Source of the DNA: Bacteroidales bacterium
Lineage (GTDB): Bacteria > Bacteroidota > Bacteroidia > Bacteroidales > UBA10428
Length of the DNA: 43,459 nt
Assembly (NCBI GenBank): GCA_016929525.1
Contig: JAFGIP010000058.1
Span: 1 to 43,459, forward strand
Direction: 5' to 3'
In this document: positions 17,675-26,994 of the stretch, in pieces
Layout: the number at the start of each line of letters is the position of its first letter
Numbering within the stretch: the stretch's first letter is position 1
The notes under the pieces: generated by a model
What the model was told of the DNA's origin: nothing
Seen by the model: the letters and a program-made list of their open reading frames with translations, nothing else
Database searches by the model: none
Program-made: the position numbers and the translations under genes

Positions 17675-20600
17675 CTATTCCAAATTGCTGCAAGTTTTTT
17701 GGTATTCGATATCCATACCTACATAAATGTACCATTCTTGTTGAGTTAAGTTCCTTTCAACCAGCCTGCAAATAGTGTTAGCCATATATTCGTTGCGAGT
17801 TGACCACGAATAAATTATTCCGTTCTCACTTGAAGAAACAAGACTTTCTCCATCCAGGCTAAAAGCGATAGCAAATACCCAGTCTTCGTGTTCTTTAATT
17901 ATTACAGGATTTTGAGAAAGTTTTCTGGCATTCCAAATCCTTATAGTACCATCAAAACTGGAAGTAGCCAGCTGAGACTCATCGTTACTGTATGCTATAT
18001 CAAGAACCCTGCTGGAATGGCCTGCAACCTGAGATATCCTCTTCCCGGTAACCGCATCAATAATCCTGATATTCCCTGACTTATCGCCTATCGCAAGTCT
18101 GGAACCATTCGAGCTGATAGTGATTGCATAAATGCTGTTACCACCATTATCGAAAACAGTTCTGGCACTTCCATCTTCAATATTCCAGCGAATTAGCTTT
18201 CCATCATCTGTACCTCCATATATATATCTGCCATCTTCTGACAGACAGATAGCACGAATCCTGGTTGGATGTGTAACTATTGTTTTGTTTTCTTCCGTAA
18301 GCAGGTTCCAATACATGATCGATTTATCGCTGCCAATAGAAATCAATATATCTTTCCCTTTAACAAATTCAAGATCAACAACAGTACCCCTGTGTGCTTC
18401 TTTTAAAACCGGTTGACTGTTTGGCTGTTTTAAATTAAAGATCTGAATGCTGGAGGTACCTGTTCCGCATGCCAGCCACCTTCCATTAGAACTTATTGCA
18501 AGACTTCTGTTCGAGAAATTATTATTAATGAGTACCTGTGGTCTTGATGTACCGGAAAGGTCCCATCTGAGAATTTTACCATCGGCTCCCGAGCTGTAGA
18601 ATACATTACTTGCAGGATAGAAAGCCAGCGAGCGTATAGCACCCTGGTGACCTGTATAAGAATTAAAACCTTTGCCTTTAAAGGCAACAATGGCATTGTA
18701 CAATCCCTGATAAATATCCGGGTGATTAGCCGGACCTCCAAATTGTCTGTTAAATATGTATGCCTGCAATGCAAGAAGTCCCTTAAGGCTTTTGTCTTCA
18801 ATCTGTGTTGCTTTAACTGCCATTGTCTGGGCAATAGACAATATTCGTTTCTGAAGTTCAAGAGCCTTTTCTTTTTCTGCTGCTGTTTTTTCTTCCCGGG
18901 CAAGCTGGGCTGTCTGCTCTGCCAGTTGTCTTTCTCGTTGTGCCTGTTCAGTGGTTTTCTTCAATACTTCACTTTCATGAGTTACTTCTGTTACCAGATC
19001 ATAGGCTTCTTCCGCTTCTTCCTGTGTTTGTCTCAACTGCAATAGTGCCTGCATTCTTGCTCTGTCGGCCGAGTCTTTTTTTCTAAGTGCAAGCAAACGT
19101 TCTATTTCTTTAACATCTTTCTCTTCGACAGCTATATCCTTTAGCTGCTCCATTCTGGCGGCATATACCTCAGCCAGCTGCTTTTGTTTCATAGCTTCGT
19201 TTCTTCTGTTTAAAGCATAGGCCCCCATGAACAGGAATAATACTGCAACAATACCCATTGTTACTGCAAACCTTCTTGTTCTGTTGAGAGTACGGCGTTG
19301 CAGTTTTACTTTATTTTGTTCCTCCTGGAGAAATTTCTTTTCACTGGCATCAAGAAATACCATCACTTTTTCAAATGCCGGATTATATTTTTTTGCCCAT
19401 GCTAAAGAAGGCTGCTGTGTTTTTTTCCAGTTTAATGCAAGCTGTAAATCGGGAGGACGCCACAAACCGGTTTTACCCAACTGGTATAATGAAGCTGCTT
19501 CCGAAAGTCTCATATACATTTGTACAGAGTTTGATTCTTCTTCCACCCAGCCTTTAAGTCTGTCCCAAACCCTCATCAGACTTTCGTGTGATATGTCAAT
19601 AACAGTATTCTCAGTAAGTTCAACATTTTCAGCCGGTATAAGAAAAGATCTTCCCTGTGACCTGAATTCATTAATTACTTCAATAACATCTTCTATCCGT
19701 GCCTGTGCAACATTAGCTATCTCTCTGACTGTTGCCGGGTGCCTGATACCTTTATTATCAGAACTCTTTTCTGTAAGAGTTTTGAACATACTCTTACAAA
19801 TTCTCTTCCTCTCTTCCGACAATGTTTCATAGGCCTCGTTTGCATGCATAGACAAGGCATTTGCCATTTTTCCTGCGGCTTCGTAATCACGTAAACGCAG
19901 ATGAGTGCCCGGTTCGTTATATTTTTTCCAAAATTCCCAGGTTCGCATGAGTGAATGCTGCAATACAGGTAACTGATCAGTACCTTCACTAATTGAGTTC
20001 AGTATTTCCTGATGTAACTGAGGATCAATCTCCGCACCAGCAACAGAAACAGGGCCAAGCACCGCATGTGAAAAATCCTCTCTTGTCATCTGAGGTACAA
20101 GGAAATTGCTGTCATTTATCAGCTGGGTCAGCTCCTGAAACTGACTACACTCGCCAACAAAGTCGGAACGCATAGTAAGCACAACGTATACAGGCATCTT
20201 TCTCTGATGAACAGCATTTGAAAGAAGTTTAATATATGCCTCGGTTTCATTGATAGTTGTAGTTGTATTGTTCCTGCTTTCTTTAAACCTGAAAAGTTCC
20301 TCGAACTGATCGATAATAATTAAAAGATTTTCATCCTTTTTAAGCCCCATTTGTGATACGGCATCAACTAATCCGAAAGAACTTCTTCTTAGAAGAGCAT
20401 AAGCTATATTCCTGTTTGTTTCAACCTCTTCTTTATTATCGTCGGCGGGTTCAATCCCTGCATCGGCAATTGCTTCCGCCAAATTTTTTACAGGCTGGTT
20501 TCCGGGCCGTGCTGCAAGAATTCTCCAGTTTGACCCTGCTCCGATGACAAATCCTCCAAGTAGTATAGGTACTAATCCGCAGTAAATCAGTGAAGATTTT

Positions 20601-20785
20601 CCGCTTCCCGAAGCTCCCGTAACCGCCGCGAATCTGTTTTCAGCCAGGTACTCTAGAATCACTTCACTTTGTCCTTCCCTTCCGAAGAATAAATGGCTTT
20701 CCTCAATACCAAAGGCACGTAATCCCGGAAATGGATTCTGTTTATTATTAATTCTATATCGAGGTTGTACCTTATTGGTAATCAT
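17675..20785 (-). CDS. Membrane-anchored nSTAND NTPase with C-terminal WD40 propeller
   Basis: A 1036-residue STAND-type signal-transduction ATPase. The N-terminus has the nSTAND1 landmark NPFPGLRAFG, with FFGRE close behind (residues 17-37). Walker A GASGSGKS is at 57-64, and the Walker B strand LLIIIDQFEELF has its aspartate at 159. Helical winged-helix-like segments follow. A single TM segment lies at about 503-522 after a very basic stretch, then a long coiled coil (about 525-650) and seven WD40 blades (about 690-990), ending in a conserved ERNLTQQEW tail. By the positive-inside rule, the NTPase is cytoplasmic and the propeller periplasmic. Its start overlaps the end of the TIR-like gene by 14 bp, so the two are translationally coupled. 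STAND proteins usually oligomerise upon ligand sensing, so the propeller may be the sensor. Confidence 0.93.
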   Translation of the reverse strand: MITNKVQPRYRINNKQNPFPGLRAFGIEESHLFFGREGQSEVILEYLAENRFAAVTGASGSGKSSLIYCGLVPILLGGFVIGAGSNWRILAARPGNQPVKNLAEAIADAGIEPADDNKEEVETNRNIAYALLRRSSFGLVDAVSQMGLKKDENLLIIIDQFEELFRFKESRNNTTTTINETEAYIKLLSNAVHQRKMPVYVVLTMRSDFVGECSQFQELTQLINDSNFLVPQMTREDFSHAVLGPVSVAGAEIDPQLHQEILNSISEGTDQLPVLQHSLMRTWEFWKKYNEPGTHLRLRDYEAAGKMANALSMHANEAYETLSEERKRICKSMFKTLTEKSSDNKGIRHPATVREIANVAQARIEDVIEVINEFRSQGRSFLIPAENVELTENTVIDISHESLMRVWDRLKGWVEEESNSVQMYMRLSEAASLYQLGKTGLWRPPDLQLALNWKKTQQPSLAWAKKYNPAFEKVMVFLDASEKKFLQEEQNKVKLQRRTLNRTRRFAVTMGIVAVLFLFMGAYALNRRNEAMKQKQLAEVYAARMEQLKDIAVEEKDVKEIERLLALRKKDSADRARMQALLQLRQTQEEAEEAYDLVTEVTHESEVLKKTTEQAQRERQLAEQTAQLAREEKTAAEKEKALELQKRILSIAQTMAVKATQIEDKSLKGLLALQAYIFNRQFGGPANHPDIYQGLYNAIVAFKGKGFNSYTGHQGAIRSLAFYPASNVFYSSGADGKILRWDLSGTSRPQVLINNNFSNRSLAISSNGRWLACGTGTSSIQIFNLKQPNSQPVLKEAHRGTVVDLEFVKGKDILISIGSDKSIMYWNLLTEENKTIVTHPTRIRAICLSEDGRYIYGGTDDGKLIRWNIEDGSARTVFDNGGNSIYAITISSNGSRLAIGDKSGNIRIIDAVTGKRISQVAGHSSRVLDIAYSNDESQLATSSFDGTIRIWNARKLSQNPVIIKEHEDWVFAIAFSLDGESLVSSSENGIIYSWSTRNEYMANTICRLVERNLTQQEWYIYVGMDIEYQKTCSNLE

Positions 20786-22214
20786 CTGAAATAAGTTTTT
20801 GTAATATCAAGTCAGGACTGCTGTCATCATTTTTCATAATCTCAACATTTGCCTGAACCATATCCATTAGCTCTTCATCAGGAAGTGATTTTGCACAAAC
20901 TACTACTTTCTTGAAAGGACTTCGACGTCCTATACCCGGCGATTTGATCAGGTCTCTTATTTTACTGTTCAGCCAGTATTCACTGTCTCCCTGTTGATAA
21001 ATTATAACACTATCACAGTCTTTCAGTGCTTGAAGATGTCGTGCATATATTCCTATCTGTTCATTTTGATCAAGGGTTAAGACTTTAAGGCCCGATAAAG
21101 AAAGTGTTGAGTATAGCTGTTCAAAATCGGGTGTTGATTCATCTTCAGTAAGAATATATGTTCTTGATATATTTTCATAATCCATTCGTGCAGAATGGTT
21201 TGTATTTTCAAGTCTCTCAGATAATATTGTTTTAAAGGTTTCCAGAGGACTTTCAATGATCTCAGTATTACTCCCGGCTTCATCTCTTCTAAGTCTTTTA
21301 AGATATAGTGTTTGTCTTTGATCATTGATCTTTAGATTCTGTGGAATCCATATATATCTTTTAATTTTTTTACTTCTCTGACTATCCTGAAATTCCTTTA
21401 TAACCTGATTCTGAAAGTCTATAAGAGAGTATTTGGTTCCTTTTAATATTTCACCATATTGCGATCCCATTATCTGAACAATTGTTTCTGATATTTCCAG
21501 ATTAGATAATAAAATTTCTTTAAATTTTTCACTAAAAGGGGGAATATTCAATAGAGGTAATACCCTGAATCCGCAATGCTGAAGCTCTCTTCTAATCTCA
21601 TTACGTGATTGTTGCTGATCAGAAGTAGTAAACCCGAGATATATATACCTGATGTTTTCCCCATCAGTGGGTGAAAATTTCAAGCCAGGTTCGAGAATTG
21701 AAGCCAGGTCATAACTTAAATCCAGTAACTTGCCATAAACGGCCAAAGCATTATCAGGATTGTCAAAGCCTAATGAAATGATTCTTCTGTTATATACATT
21801 CTTTTCATAAAAATCATATGGCATCAACTGGTTAAGACATTCCGGCTTAAGTTCCTTTTTTAAAGGTTCAAGATTTATATTGAAAATTTTTGAATTACCA
21901 TGTAACGGATCAAAATCTTCGTCCCCAAAAGTTTCGCAAATACCCTCAAGTTCAGTTGTATAATTTTCATTATCAATGAAAGAATTATGTGTGAAGAAGA
22001 CAGCTAACGAGGAGCCCTTTAAATACTGCTCAAAATTGTCATGTTTGAAATCATTTTTTTTAAAGGCAATAATTATCTTGCGGGATAATATTCTTTGAAT
22101 AGCAATTTCAAGATTTCTTATATATGAATTAATCAGTTCGAAAAGTTTGGCATCTGTATCCTCAAGTTGATCGGGGAATGTAATAAATAAATCGTATTTT
22201 TTATTTCCGGCCAT
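20772..22214 (-). CDS. Three-domain TIR/DUF4062-like protein
   Basis: A 480-residue soluble protein with three Rossmann-like modules. The first (about 5-170) opens with KKYDLFITF and has SSLAVFF followed by YTTELEGIC, a TIR-like pattern in which Glu88 or Glu90 sits where the catalytic glutamate of TIR NADases lies. The second (about 185-330), with RYIYLGFTTSDQQQSRNEIR and ETIVQIMGSQYGEI, resembles the DUF4062 pattern. The third (about 350-470), with CDSVIIYQQGDSEYWLNSKI, looks like another TIR/DUF-type module found beside WD40-STAND genes. It shares 14 bp with the nSTAND gene and 1 bp with the transporter gene. I infer it acts as an adaptor or effector of the STAND protein. NAD cleavage is only a possibility, since the match is distant. 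Confidence 0.75.
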   Translation of the reverse strand: MAGNKKYDLFITFPDQLEDTDAKLFELINSYIRNLEIAIQRILSRKIIIAFKKNDFKHDNFEQYLKGSSLAVFFTHNSFIDNENYTTELEGICETFGDEDFDPLHGNSKIFNINLEPLKKELKPECLNQLMPYDFYEKNVYNRRIISLGFDNPDNALAVYGKLLDLSYDLASILEPGLKFSPTDGENIRYIYLGFTTSDQQQSRNEIRRELQHCGFRVLPLLNIPPFSEKFKEILLSNLEISETIVQIMGSQYGEILKGTKYSLIDFQNQVIKEFQDSQRSKKIKRYIWIPQNLKINDQRQTLYLKRLRRDEAGSNTEIIESPLETFKTILSERLENTNHSARMDYENISRTYILTEDESTPDFEQLYSTLSLSGLKVLTLDQNEQIGIYARHLQALKDCDSVIIYQQGDSEYWLNSKIRDLIKSPGIGRRSPFKKVVVCAKSLPDEELMDMVQANVEIMKNDDSSPDLILQKLISDDYQ

Positions 22215-25200
22215 TATCCTGCTAATTTAAACTGTTCTACACAACTTAGAACACAACTTGCCATTTCTGAGTATTCATATATTAATGAATTTATCGTTTC
22301 CTCATCAATACACAATAATACACTATCCTCAGTAAACTCAATACCGGTAATACCATTGTTGACAAGCATCTTTGAATAATATAACTGGTACTGAGTACGT
22401 TGCATCGTCTTTATTTCCATATCGCCCGATTTTGCTCCACCCTTAACAATAAGGAACAATGCAAAATCATCAATCTGGGTTTCAAAGTTTATTTTTTCTC
22501 CTTTAAGATATTTCCTTTCATGCAGTGATCCGGAAAACTCAATTAATATGTCTTCATCGAGCTCAGATACCTGGTATGTATTCTGAAGTACAGCAAAATT
22601 ATCTATTGTCAGCATTCTATCTCCCTTTTCAACAGCCATTAAAGTATCTTTTAGTTCGTATTGAATATCGGGGTCAATTCTCTGAATTACACTTTCAAAT
22701 AGTTCCGGATCTTTTTTAAATACAACCGTTGCCGCAACCTCCCTCAGCATTTTGTTTGGATGAAACAGATTGGCAATAAGTTCCTGACTTACCTCCAGTT
22801 CCGGAAGTTCCAGTGCAAGTTGCATTGAACAAACTCTCGGGTATATAGAAAGTAAATTATAATCTCGTACCAGGGTTGAAGCAATCATTTCTTCTTCCGA
22901 CATAGCTTCAATTGGAAAATAATACTGAAGTCGCTTTACCCGTTCTTTATCTGAAATATTCTCAATGATTGGGAATAACACAGGTTTTATATCTTCCAAT
23001 ACAAAATGATCGAGCATTTCAATGGCGTGACTTATATCTGCCTGATCACCATTATCTACCAGTTCCCTTATTTCTCTTACAGTTCTTGAATTATAGGCCA
23101 GTGAGAGTAAATTATAAATAATATCATAATTCATCTTAATCTCCTTATGATAAGCCTTGCTTAAATCGTTATATTTCTTTTTATTCGGCAAAGAAGTGCT
23201 GATCAGAAAATTCCATCCAAGTACACTAATTGCACGAACCATTACATTAAGAATTCGATGTACATTTAATGAGCTGGCCTGAAACTGAGCTTCATGCAAA
23301 GCTATAACTACCTGATGACTCACTTTTCTGCTCTGGTTTTCCAATTTATTAAGTAATAAATCAATTGCTTTGGCAGTACCTATCTTTCCATATATCCTTA
23401 TTGCCTGCGATAGTATCCTGTCGTCCGTTCCGGGATTTAAAAACAGCCTTTCCAGATATTCCAGCGCCGGTTCTCCAATTTCAATCAGAGCCTCGAAAGC
23501 GTATGCATGGTACTGCGGTGAATTCAGAAATTCAATCAGAACATAACTGTGGTCAGTGCTACTCATACGAGCCATGGCTTTTACAGCAGCTATTTTAACA
23601 TCGGGTTCAAACTCTCTTGAAAGATTTATTAAAGCTGCAGTATATGTAGTATCTTTTCTGGCTCCGATTAATTCTGCCGCATGAATGCGATCTTTCACAT
23701 TTCTGCTTGTTAAAAGTGATTCCAGATCAGTACCTCTTTTCAACATCGATTCACGACGTTCAAATTCTGAAATAATTTTCGACAGAAGATCGGCTGTTTT
23801 TTCTTCAGCGGGCTTAATTTCTTTAAGATCGGGTAAAAGATCAATTATAGTCTCTTCCTGTATACACTGCAATACATAATTCTGAATAGCAGGTTCCGGG
23901 TTTGCCAACATCCTGCGTAAACTTTTTTCATAACTTAAAGGTTCAATCTTTGAGGATATCTTCATGGCATTTATCACTTTTACAGGGTCATCGCCAACAA
24001 GTATCTTTCTTATTTTTTCGTTATATGATTCAAAATGTAATTCTGCAGTTCGTCCTATACGAAGTTTTTTATACGATTCCTGTAAAGCATTCTTATATGC
24101 TTTTATTAATTTAACTCCTGATATAAACCATAATGGTGATATCAATAATACTGTTAAAAGAACAACAGAAATGCTATAAATTCTAAGATTTAATAACCCC
24201 AGAATAATAGCCCCTGCTAAAAAAATACCTAACATCACAACCGTGCCTTCAATTCTTGGAATAATTACCTGAAGAAAACGAATATCCAGGGTGCGGTATA
24301 GTGTTCTTTGGGATGGAAACTGAATTACATATCTGCTAATGTCGTAAGCAATTTTATTCAAACCATAAACAACAACAATAACCATAATAAATAATCTGTC
24401 CTCAAGACCCAACCACTTATCAACAGCCAGATTTGAAAGGTAAGTGACAATCAGGATAAAGAATAAAGCTACCGGCATAAGTATCAGGCTATAAGGCGAA
24501 TCGTAAGAATATAAAACCTTGCGAATAAAAAATCTGCTTACAAAGAAAATCAAGATATAAGTTACACCCATGAAAACGCCGTAAAATTTGGACATTCCAA
24601 CAACATGCGGATAACTTTCCCTTGCCAGGTTAATAAATACAAAGTGAATCAGATAACAGATTACTGAAGAAAATAGTGCAAATAAAAATAAATTAGTCGT
24701 GTACCTGGAAGAAAATATAAGCAAGAATGATCTGCGAACCGGAACGAACTTATCTCTCTTATGATTAAAAACCCTCCTCCGACTGTGAATAATATTAACA
24801 GGAAACTGAATTAAAAAGAGAAATATAACAGCAGCAAGTGTAATAGCAGAAATTATATAATAATCATACCTGAGCAGGACACCTGTTACCAAAAAACTGC
24901 CTGTAATCATACCAAGAATAAACCCAAACTCAACTTTAGGATATAACCTTCTCATCTGATGCGGATGAAGTACTTTTCTCAAATACCTCCAGAAATTAAG
25001 AAGTGCAAGCAGGTTAACAGGAAACATTACTACCAGCCCGAAAAATCCGGCCCAAAGTGTATCCCAGAAAAAAAAGAAATAGAAATATATGCTTGTTGCA
25101 GCCAGGATTATAAAAAGATTAATGAAGTTAAAAACCTTTACTGATAAACGCTTGAATGCCTGAGAATAAATAAAAAACATTATAATACCCAAAACGCCGG

Positions 25201-25378
25201 AGAACAAATATGCCAGAGTCAAGTCATTCTGATTGAACTTCTCCAGAAAAATTGCATGTGTAACAATATCAAAAGTGCTTAGAAAAACTCCAAGAATACC
25301 AGAAGTGATAAACATGAAAAATGAAAAGGTAACTTCTCTCCGGTCAATATTCAGTTTTCTGATTATAAAACGATACAT
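22214..25378 (-). CDS. Nucleotide-transporter-like membrane protein with HEAT repeats and degenerate cNMP-like domain
   Basis: A 1054-residue protein with 12 TM helices (about 18-430) that resemble the ADP/ATP translocase (TLC/NTT, Npt1/Npt2) family and other MFS folds. Next come soluble alpha-helical HEAT-like repeats (about 545-700, for example SRNVKDRIHAAELIGAR and VKIAAVKAMARM) and more helical sequence to about 930. The last 120 residues (about 935-1050) fold like a cyclic-nucleotide-binding domain (SGSLHERKYLKGEKINF, then FALFLIVKGG), but the usual R-x-LIGE phosphate-binding cassette is not visible. It may therefore not bind cNMP. It is the first gene of the cluster, and its stop TAA overlaps the ATG of the TIR-like gene (TAATG). 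The transported substrate is unknown. Confidence 0.85.
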   Translation of the reverse strand: MYRFIIRKLNIDRREVTFSFFMFITSGILGVFLSTFDIVTHAIFLEKFNQNDLTLAYLFSGVLGIIMFFIYSQAFKRLSVKVFNFINLFIILAATSIYFYFFFFWDTLWAGFFGLVVMFPVNLLALLNFWRYLRKVLHPHQMRRLYPKVEFGFILGMITGSFLVTGVLLRYDYYIISAITLAAVIFLFLIQFPVNIIHSRRRVFNHKRDKFVPVRRSFLLIFSSRYTTNLFLFALFSSVICYLIHFVFINLARESYPHVVGMSKFYGVFMGVTYILIFFVSRFFIRKVLYSYDSPYSLILMPVALFFILIVTYLSNLAVDKWLGLEDRLFIMVIVVVYGLNKIAYDISRYVIQFPSQRTLYRTLDIRFLQVIIPRIEGTVVMLGIFLAGAIILGLLNLRIYSISVVLLTVLLISPLWFISGVKLIKAYKNALQESYKKLRIGRTAELHFESYNEKIRKILVGDDPVKVINAMKISSKIEPLSYEKSLRRMLANPEPAIQNYVLQCIQEETIIDLLPDLKEIKPAEEKTADLLSKIISEFERRESMLKRGTDLESLLTSRNVKDRIHAAELIGARKDTTYTAALINLSREFEPDVKIAAVKAMARMSSTDHSYVLIEFLNSPQYHAYAFEALIEIGEPALEYLERLFLNPGTDDRILSQAIRIYGKIGTAKAIDLLLNKLENQSRKVSHQVVIALHEAQFQASSLNVHRILNVMVRAISVLGWNFLISTSLPNKKKYNDLSKAYHKEIKMNYDIIYNLLSLAYNSRTVREIRELVDNGDQADISHAIEMLDHFVLEDIKPVLFPIIENISDKERVKRLQYYFPIEAMSEEEMIASTLVRDYNLLSIYPRVCSMQLALELPELEVSQELIANLFHPNKMLREVAATVVFKKDPELFESVIQRIDPDIQYELKDTLMAVEKGDRMLTIDNFAVLQNTYQVSELDEDILIEFSGSLHERKYLKGEKINFETQIDDFALFLIVKGGAKSGDMEIKTMQRTQYQLYYSKMLVNNGITGIEFTEDSVLLCIDEETINSLIYEYSEMASCVLSCVEQFKLAG

Positions 25379-25592
25379 TGAGTTGGAAATATCTGAGCTG
25401 TTAAACGGTTAATGTAACTACTTAAAAAATAGAATGATAAAAATAGTAAACATTTCTGGTGTAATTACATTTACTCATCACTCCGATTTATATATTTACC
25501 ACATAAATAAGTACAATCATGTAAATTTTTAAACATCTTAAAAAAACCAATTGCATTTTTTTATGTTTTGTAATAAAAAATTGAAGAAAATT

Positions 25593-26369
25593 ATGTTTGA
25601 TAATTCCTTATTTCCTTCCGATAAATTTTCACGCCGACGCGAAACTGTATTTTTACTTCTTTCAGGATTATTTGTTGGCACACTCGCAATGCTTAATATA
25701 TTGGGAATAACACGTTTAATCAATTTCAGTTTTACTGTTCTGGGTGTTACCATACCATTCAAAGTATTCATAGGGGTTTTACCGTATCCAATCACTTTTC
25801 TTTGTACTGATTTTATAAGCGAATTTTATGGAAGAAAACGTGCAACGCGCGTTGTATGGACAGGTTTCATTCTAAATATCTGGGTAATTTTTATTCTTTG
25901 GGTTGCAGGTATTTTACCGCCTGTTCCTGAAATGAATCCCGGAACCGGATTACCTGATCCTGACAATGCAAACTATCTTTTCTATCAGTTGCGCCGTTTC
26001 ACTTTTTCAGCAACCTTTGCATCGATGATTGCATATCTTACCGCCCAGTTTATCGATGTGCATATATTTCATTACTTAAAAAGAATTTCTTCAGGTAAAC
26101 TACTTTGGCTCAGAAACAATGGTTCAACCCTTACAAGCCAGCTTGTAGACTCACTTTCTGTTGTGTTAATTACGTATTTTTTCACAACAGCCATTCGTGT
26201 GCCTGATGGAATGCATGCAGCCCGGTTTCTGTTTATTCTTATTTTTTCTAACTACTTCTTTAAAATGTTTGCTGCCCTGATTGATACAATTCCTTTTTAT
26301 ATCGGGGTGAAATTCCTGACTAAATACCTTGATATTGATCCTCTCTCGGAATACAGAAAAAAGAACTGA
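25593..26369 (+). CDS. yhhQ: Queuosine precursor transporter, YhhQ/VUT family
   Basis: Members of this family import queuosine precursors (preQ0/preQ1) for tRNA modification. From the ATG at 25593 the protein is 258 residues with six or so TM helices. Typical pieces are LPYPITFLCTDFISEFYGRKRATRVVW and a middle loop of VPEMNPG, followed by FASMIAYLTAQFIDVHIFHYLK and SQLVDSLSVVLI. Alternative in-frame starts are ATG at 25563 and TTG at 25551; the 25593 ATG starts closest to the conserved region. It ends 3 nt before the stop of aroK, which is convergent. It stands alone on its strand. No queuosine biosynthesis genes are present, consistent with salvage or a distant locus. Confidence 0.9.
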   Translation: MFDNSLFPSDKFSRRRETVFLLLSGLFVGTLAMLNILGITRLINFSFTVLGVTIPFKVFIGVLPYPITFLCTDFISEFYGRKRATRVVWTGFILNIWVIFILWVAGILPPVPEMNPGTGLPDPDNANYLFYQLRRFTFSATFASMIAYLTAQFIDVHIFHYLKRISSGKLLWLRNNGSTLTSQLVDSLSVVLITYFFTTAIRVPDGMHAARFLFILIFSNYFFKMFAALIDTIPFYIGVKFLTKYLDIDPLSEYRKKN

Positions 26370-26372
26370 TAC

Positions 26373-26918
26373 TTATACCAGTTTCTTCTTCAGAATTTCA
26401 ATGATATTGTCAATTTTAATGTTTTTACCTTCAACAATATATTTTGCACGCATATAGTGATGCTCGCAGCGATATCTTATATCTTTTATATAATCTCTCA
26501 GTTCCTCATCGGATTTATTAAGAACGACCGGCCTGTCAACCGTTGCTTGTTTCAAACGGCTTACCAGTGTGTCATCGTCAAGCATAATATAAATAACCTC
26601 TCCGTGTTTTTCAATCAGGTTCATATTATCACAATGGCAGGGCGCTCCTCCGCCTAATGCGACTACAATATTCTCATTCTTAACTACCGACAGAAGTGTT
26701 TCCCATTCTTTATTCCTGAATTCGGTATCTCCCTCCTCCGAGTATATTTCAGGTATACTTTTCCCGGTTCTTCTTTCAATTTCTTCATCAAGATCAATAA
26801 ATTCCATATTCAGCTTTCTGGCAAGCTTTTTACCGAGTGTTGTTTTTCCACAGTTTTTAAAACCAATTATAAAATATCGCACTTGTAAATCATTTTGTAT
26901 ACTAAACTTCTTTAACAA
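26373..26918 (-). CDS. aroK: Shikimate kinase
   Basis: AroK phosphorylates shikimate at the 3-OH, the fifth step to chorismate. The 181-residue protein is a P-loop kinase with Walker A GFKNCGKTT (19-27), a DLDEEIERRTGKSIPEIY region with the shikimate-binding aspartate, FRNKEWETL with the binding arginine, VVALGGGAP, the RPVV lid segment and a C-terminal arginine in RCEHHY. All key residues are there. A GTG at residue 13 (26882) could be the real start, since the fold starts at VRYFIIGFK. It is the third gene of an aroA-aroC-aroK row on the minus strand, 76 nt after aroC. Confidence 0.94.
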   Translation of the reverse strand: MLKKFSIQNDLQVRYFIIGFKNCGKTTLGKKLARKLNMEFIDLDEEIERRTGKSIPEIYSEEGDTEFRNKEWETLLSVVKNENIVVALGGGAPCHCDNMNLIEKHGEVIYIMLDDDTLVSRLKQATVDRPVVLNKSDEELRDYIKDIRYRCEHHYMRAKYIVEGKNIKIDNIIEILKKKLV

Positions 26919-26994
26919 CCATTAAATTTAAAAAAGGTTGCCTTGCTAATTACATTTGCAAAACATCCTCCGAAATAAATATTTAGTTTTAATC

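Noticed and set aside
19227-19832. 201-codon plus-strand frame inside the nSTAND gene
   Set aside because: Antisense shadow of a strongly supported gene, with no promoter or homology.
26951-26958. TACATTTG promoter-like box on the plus strand
   Set aside because: No plus-strand gene follows; aroC lies on the other strand, and no -33 box is present.
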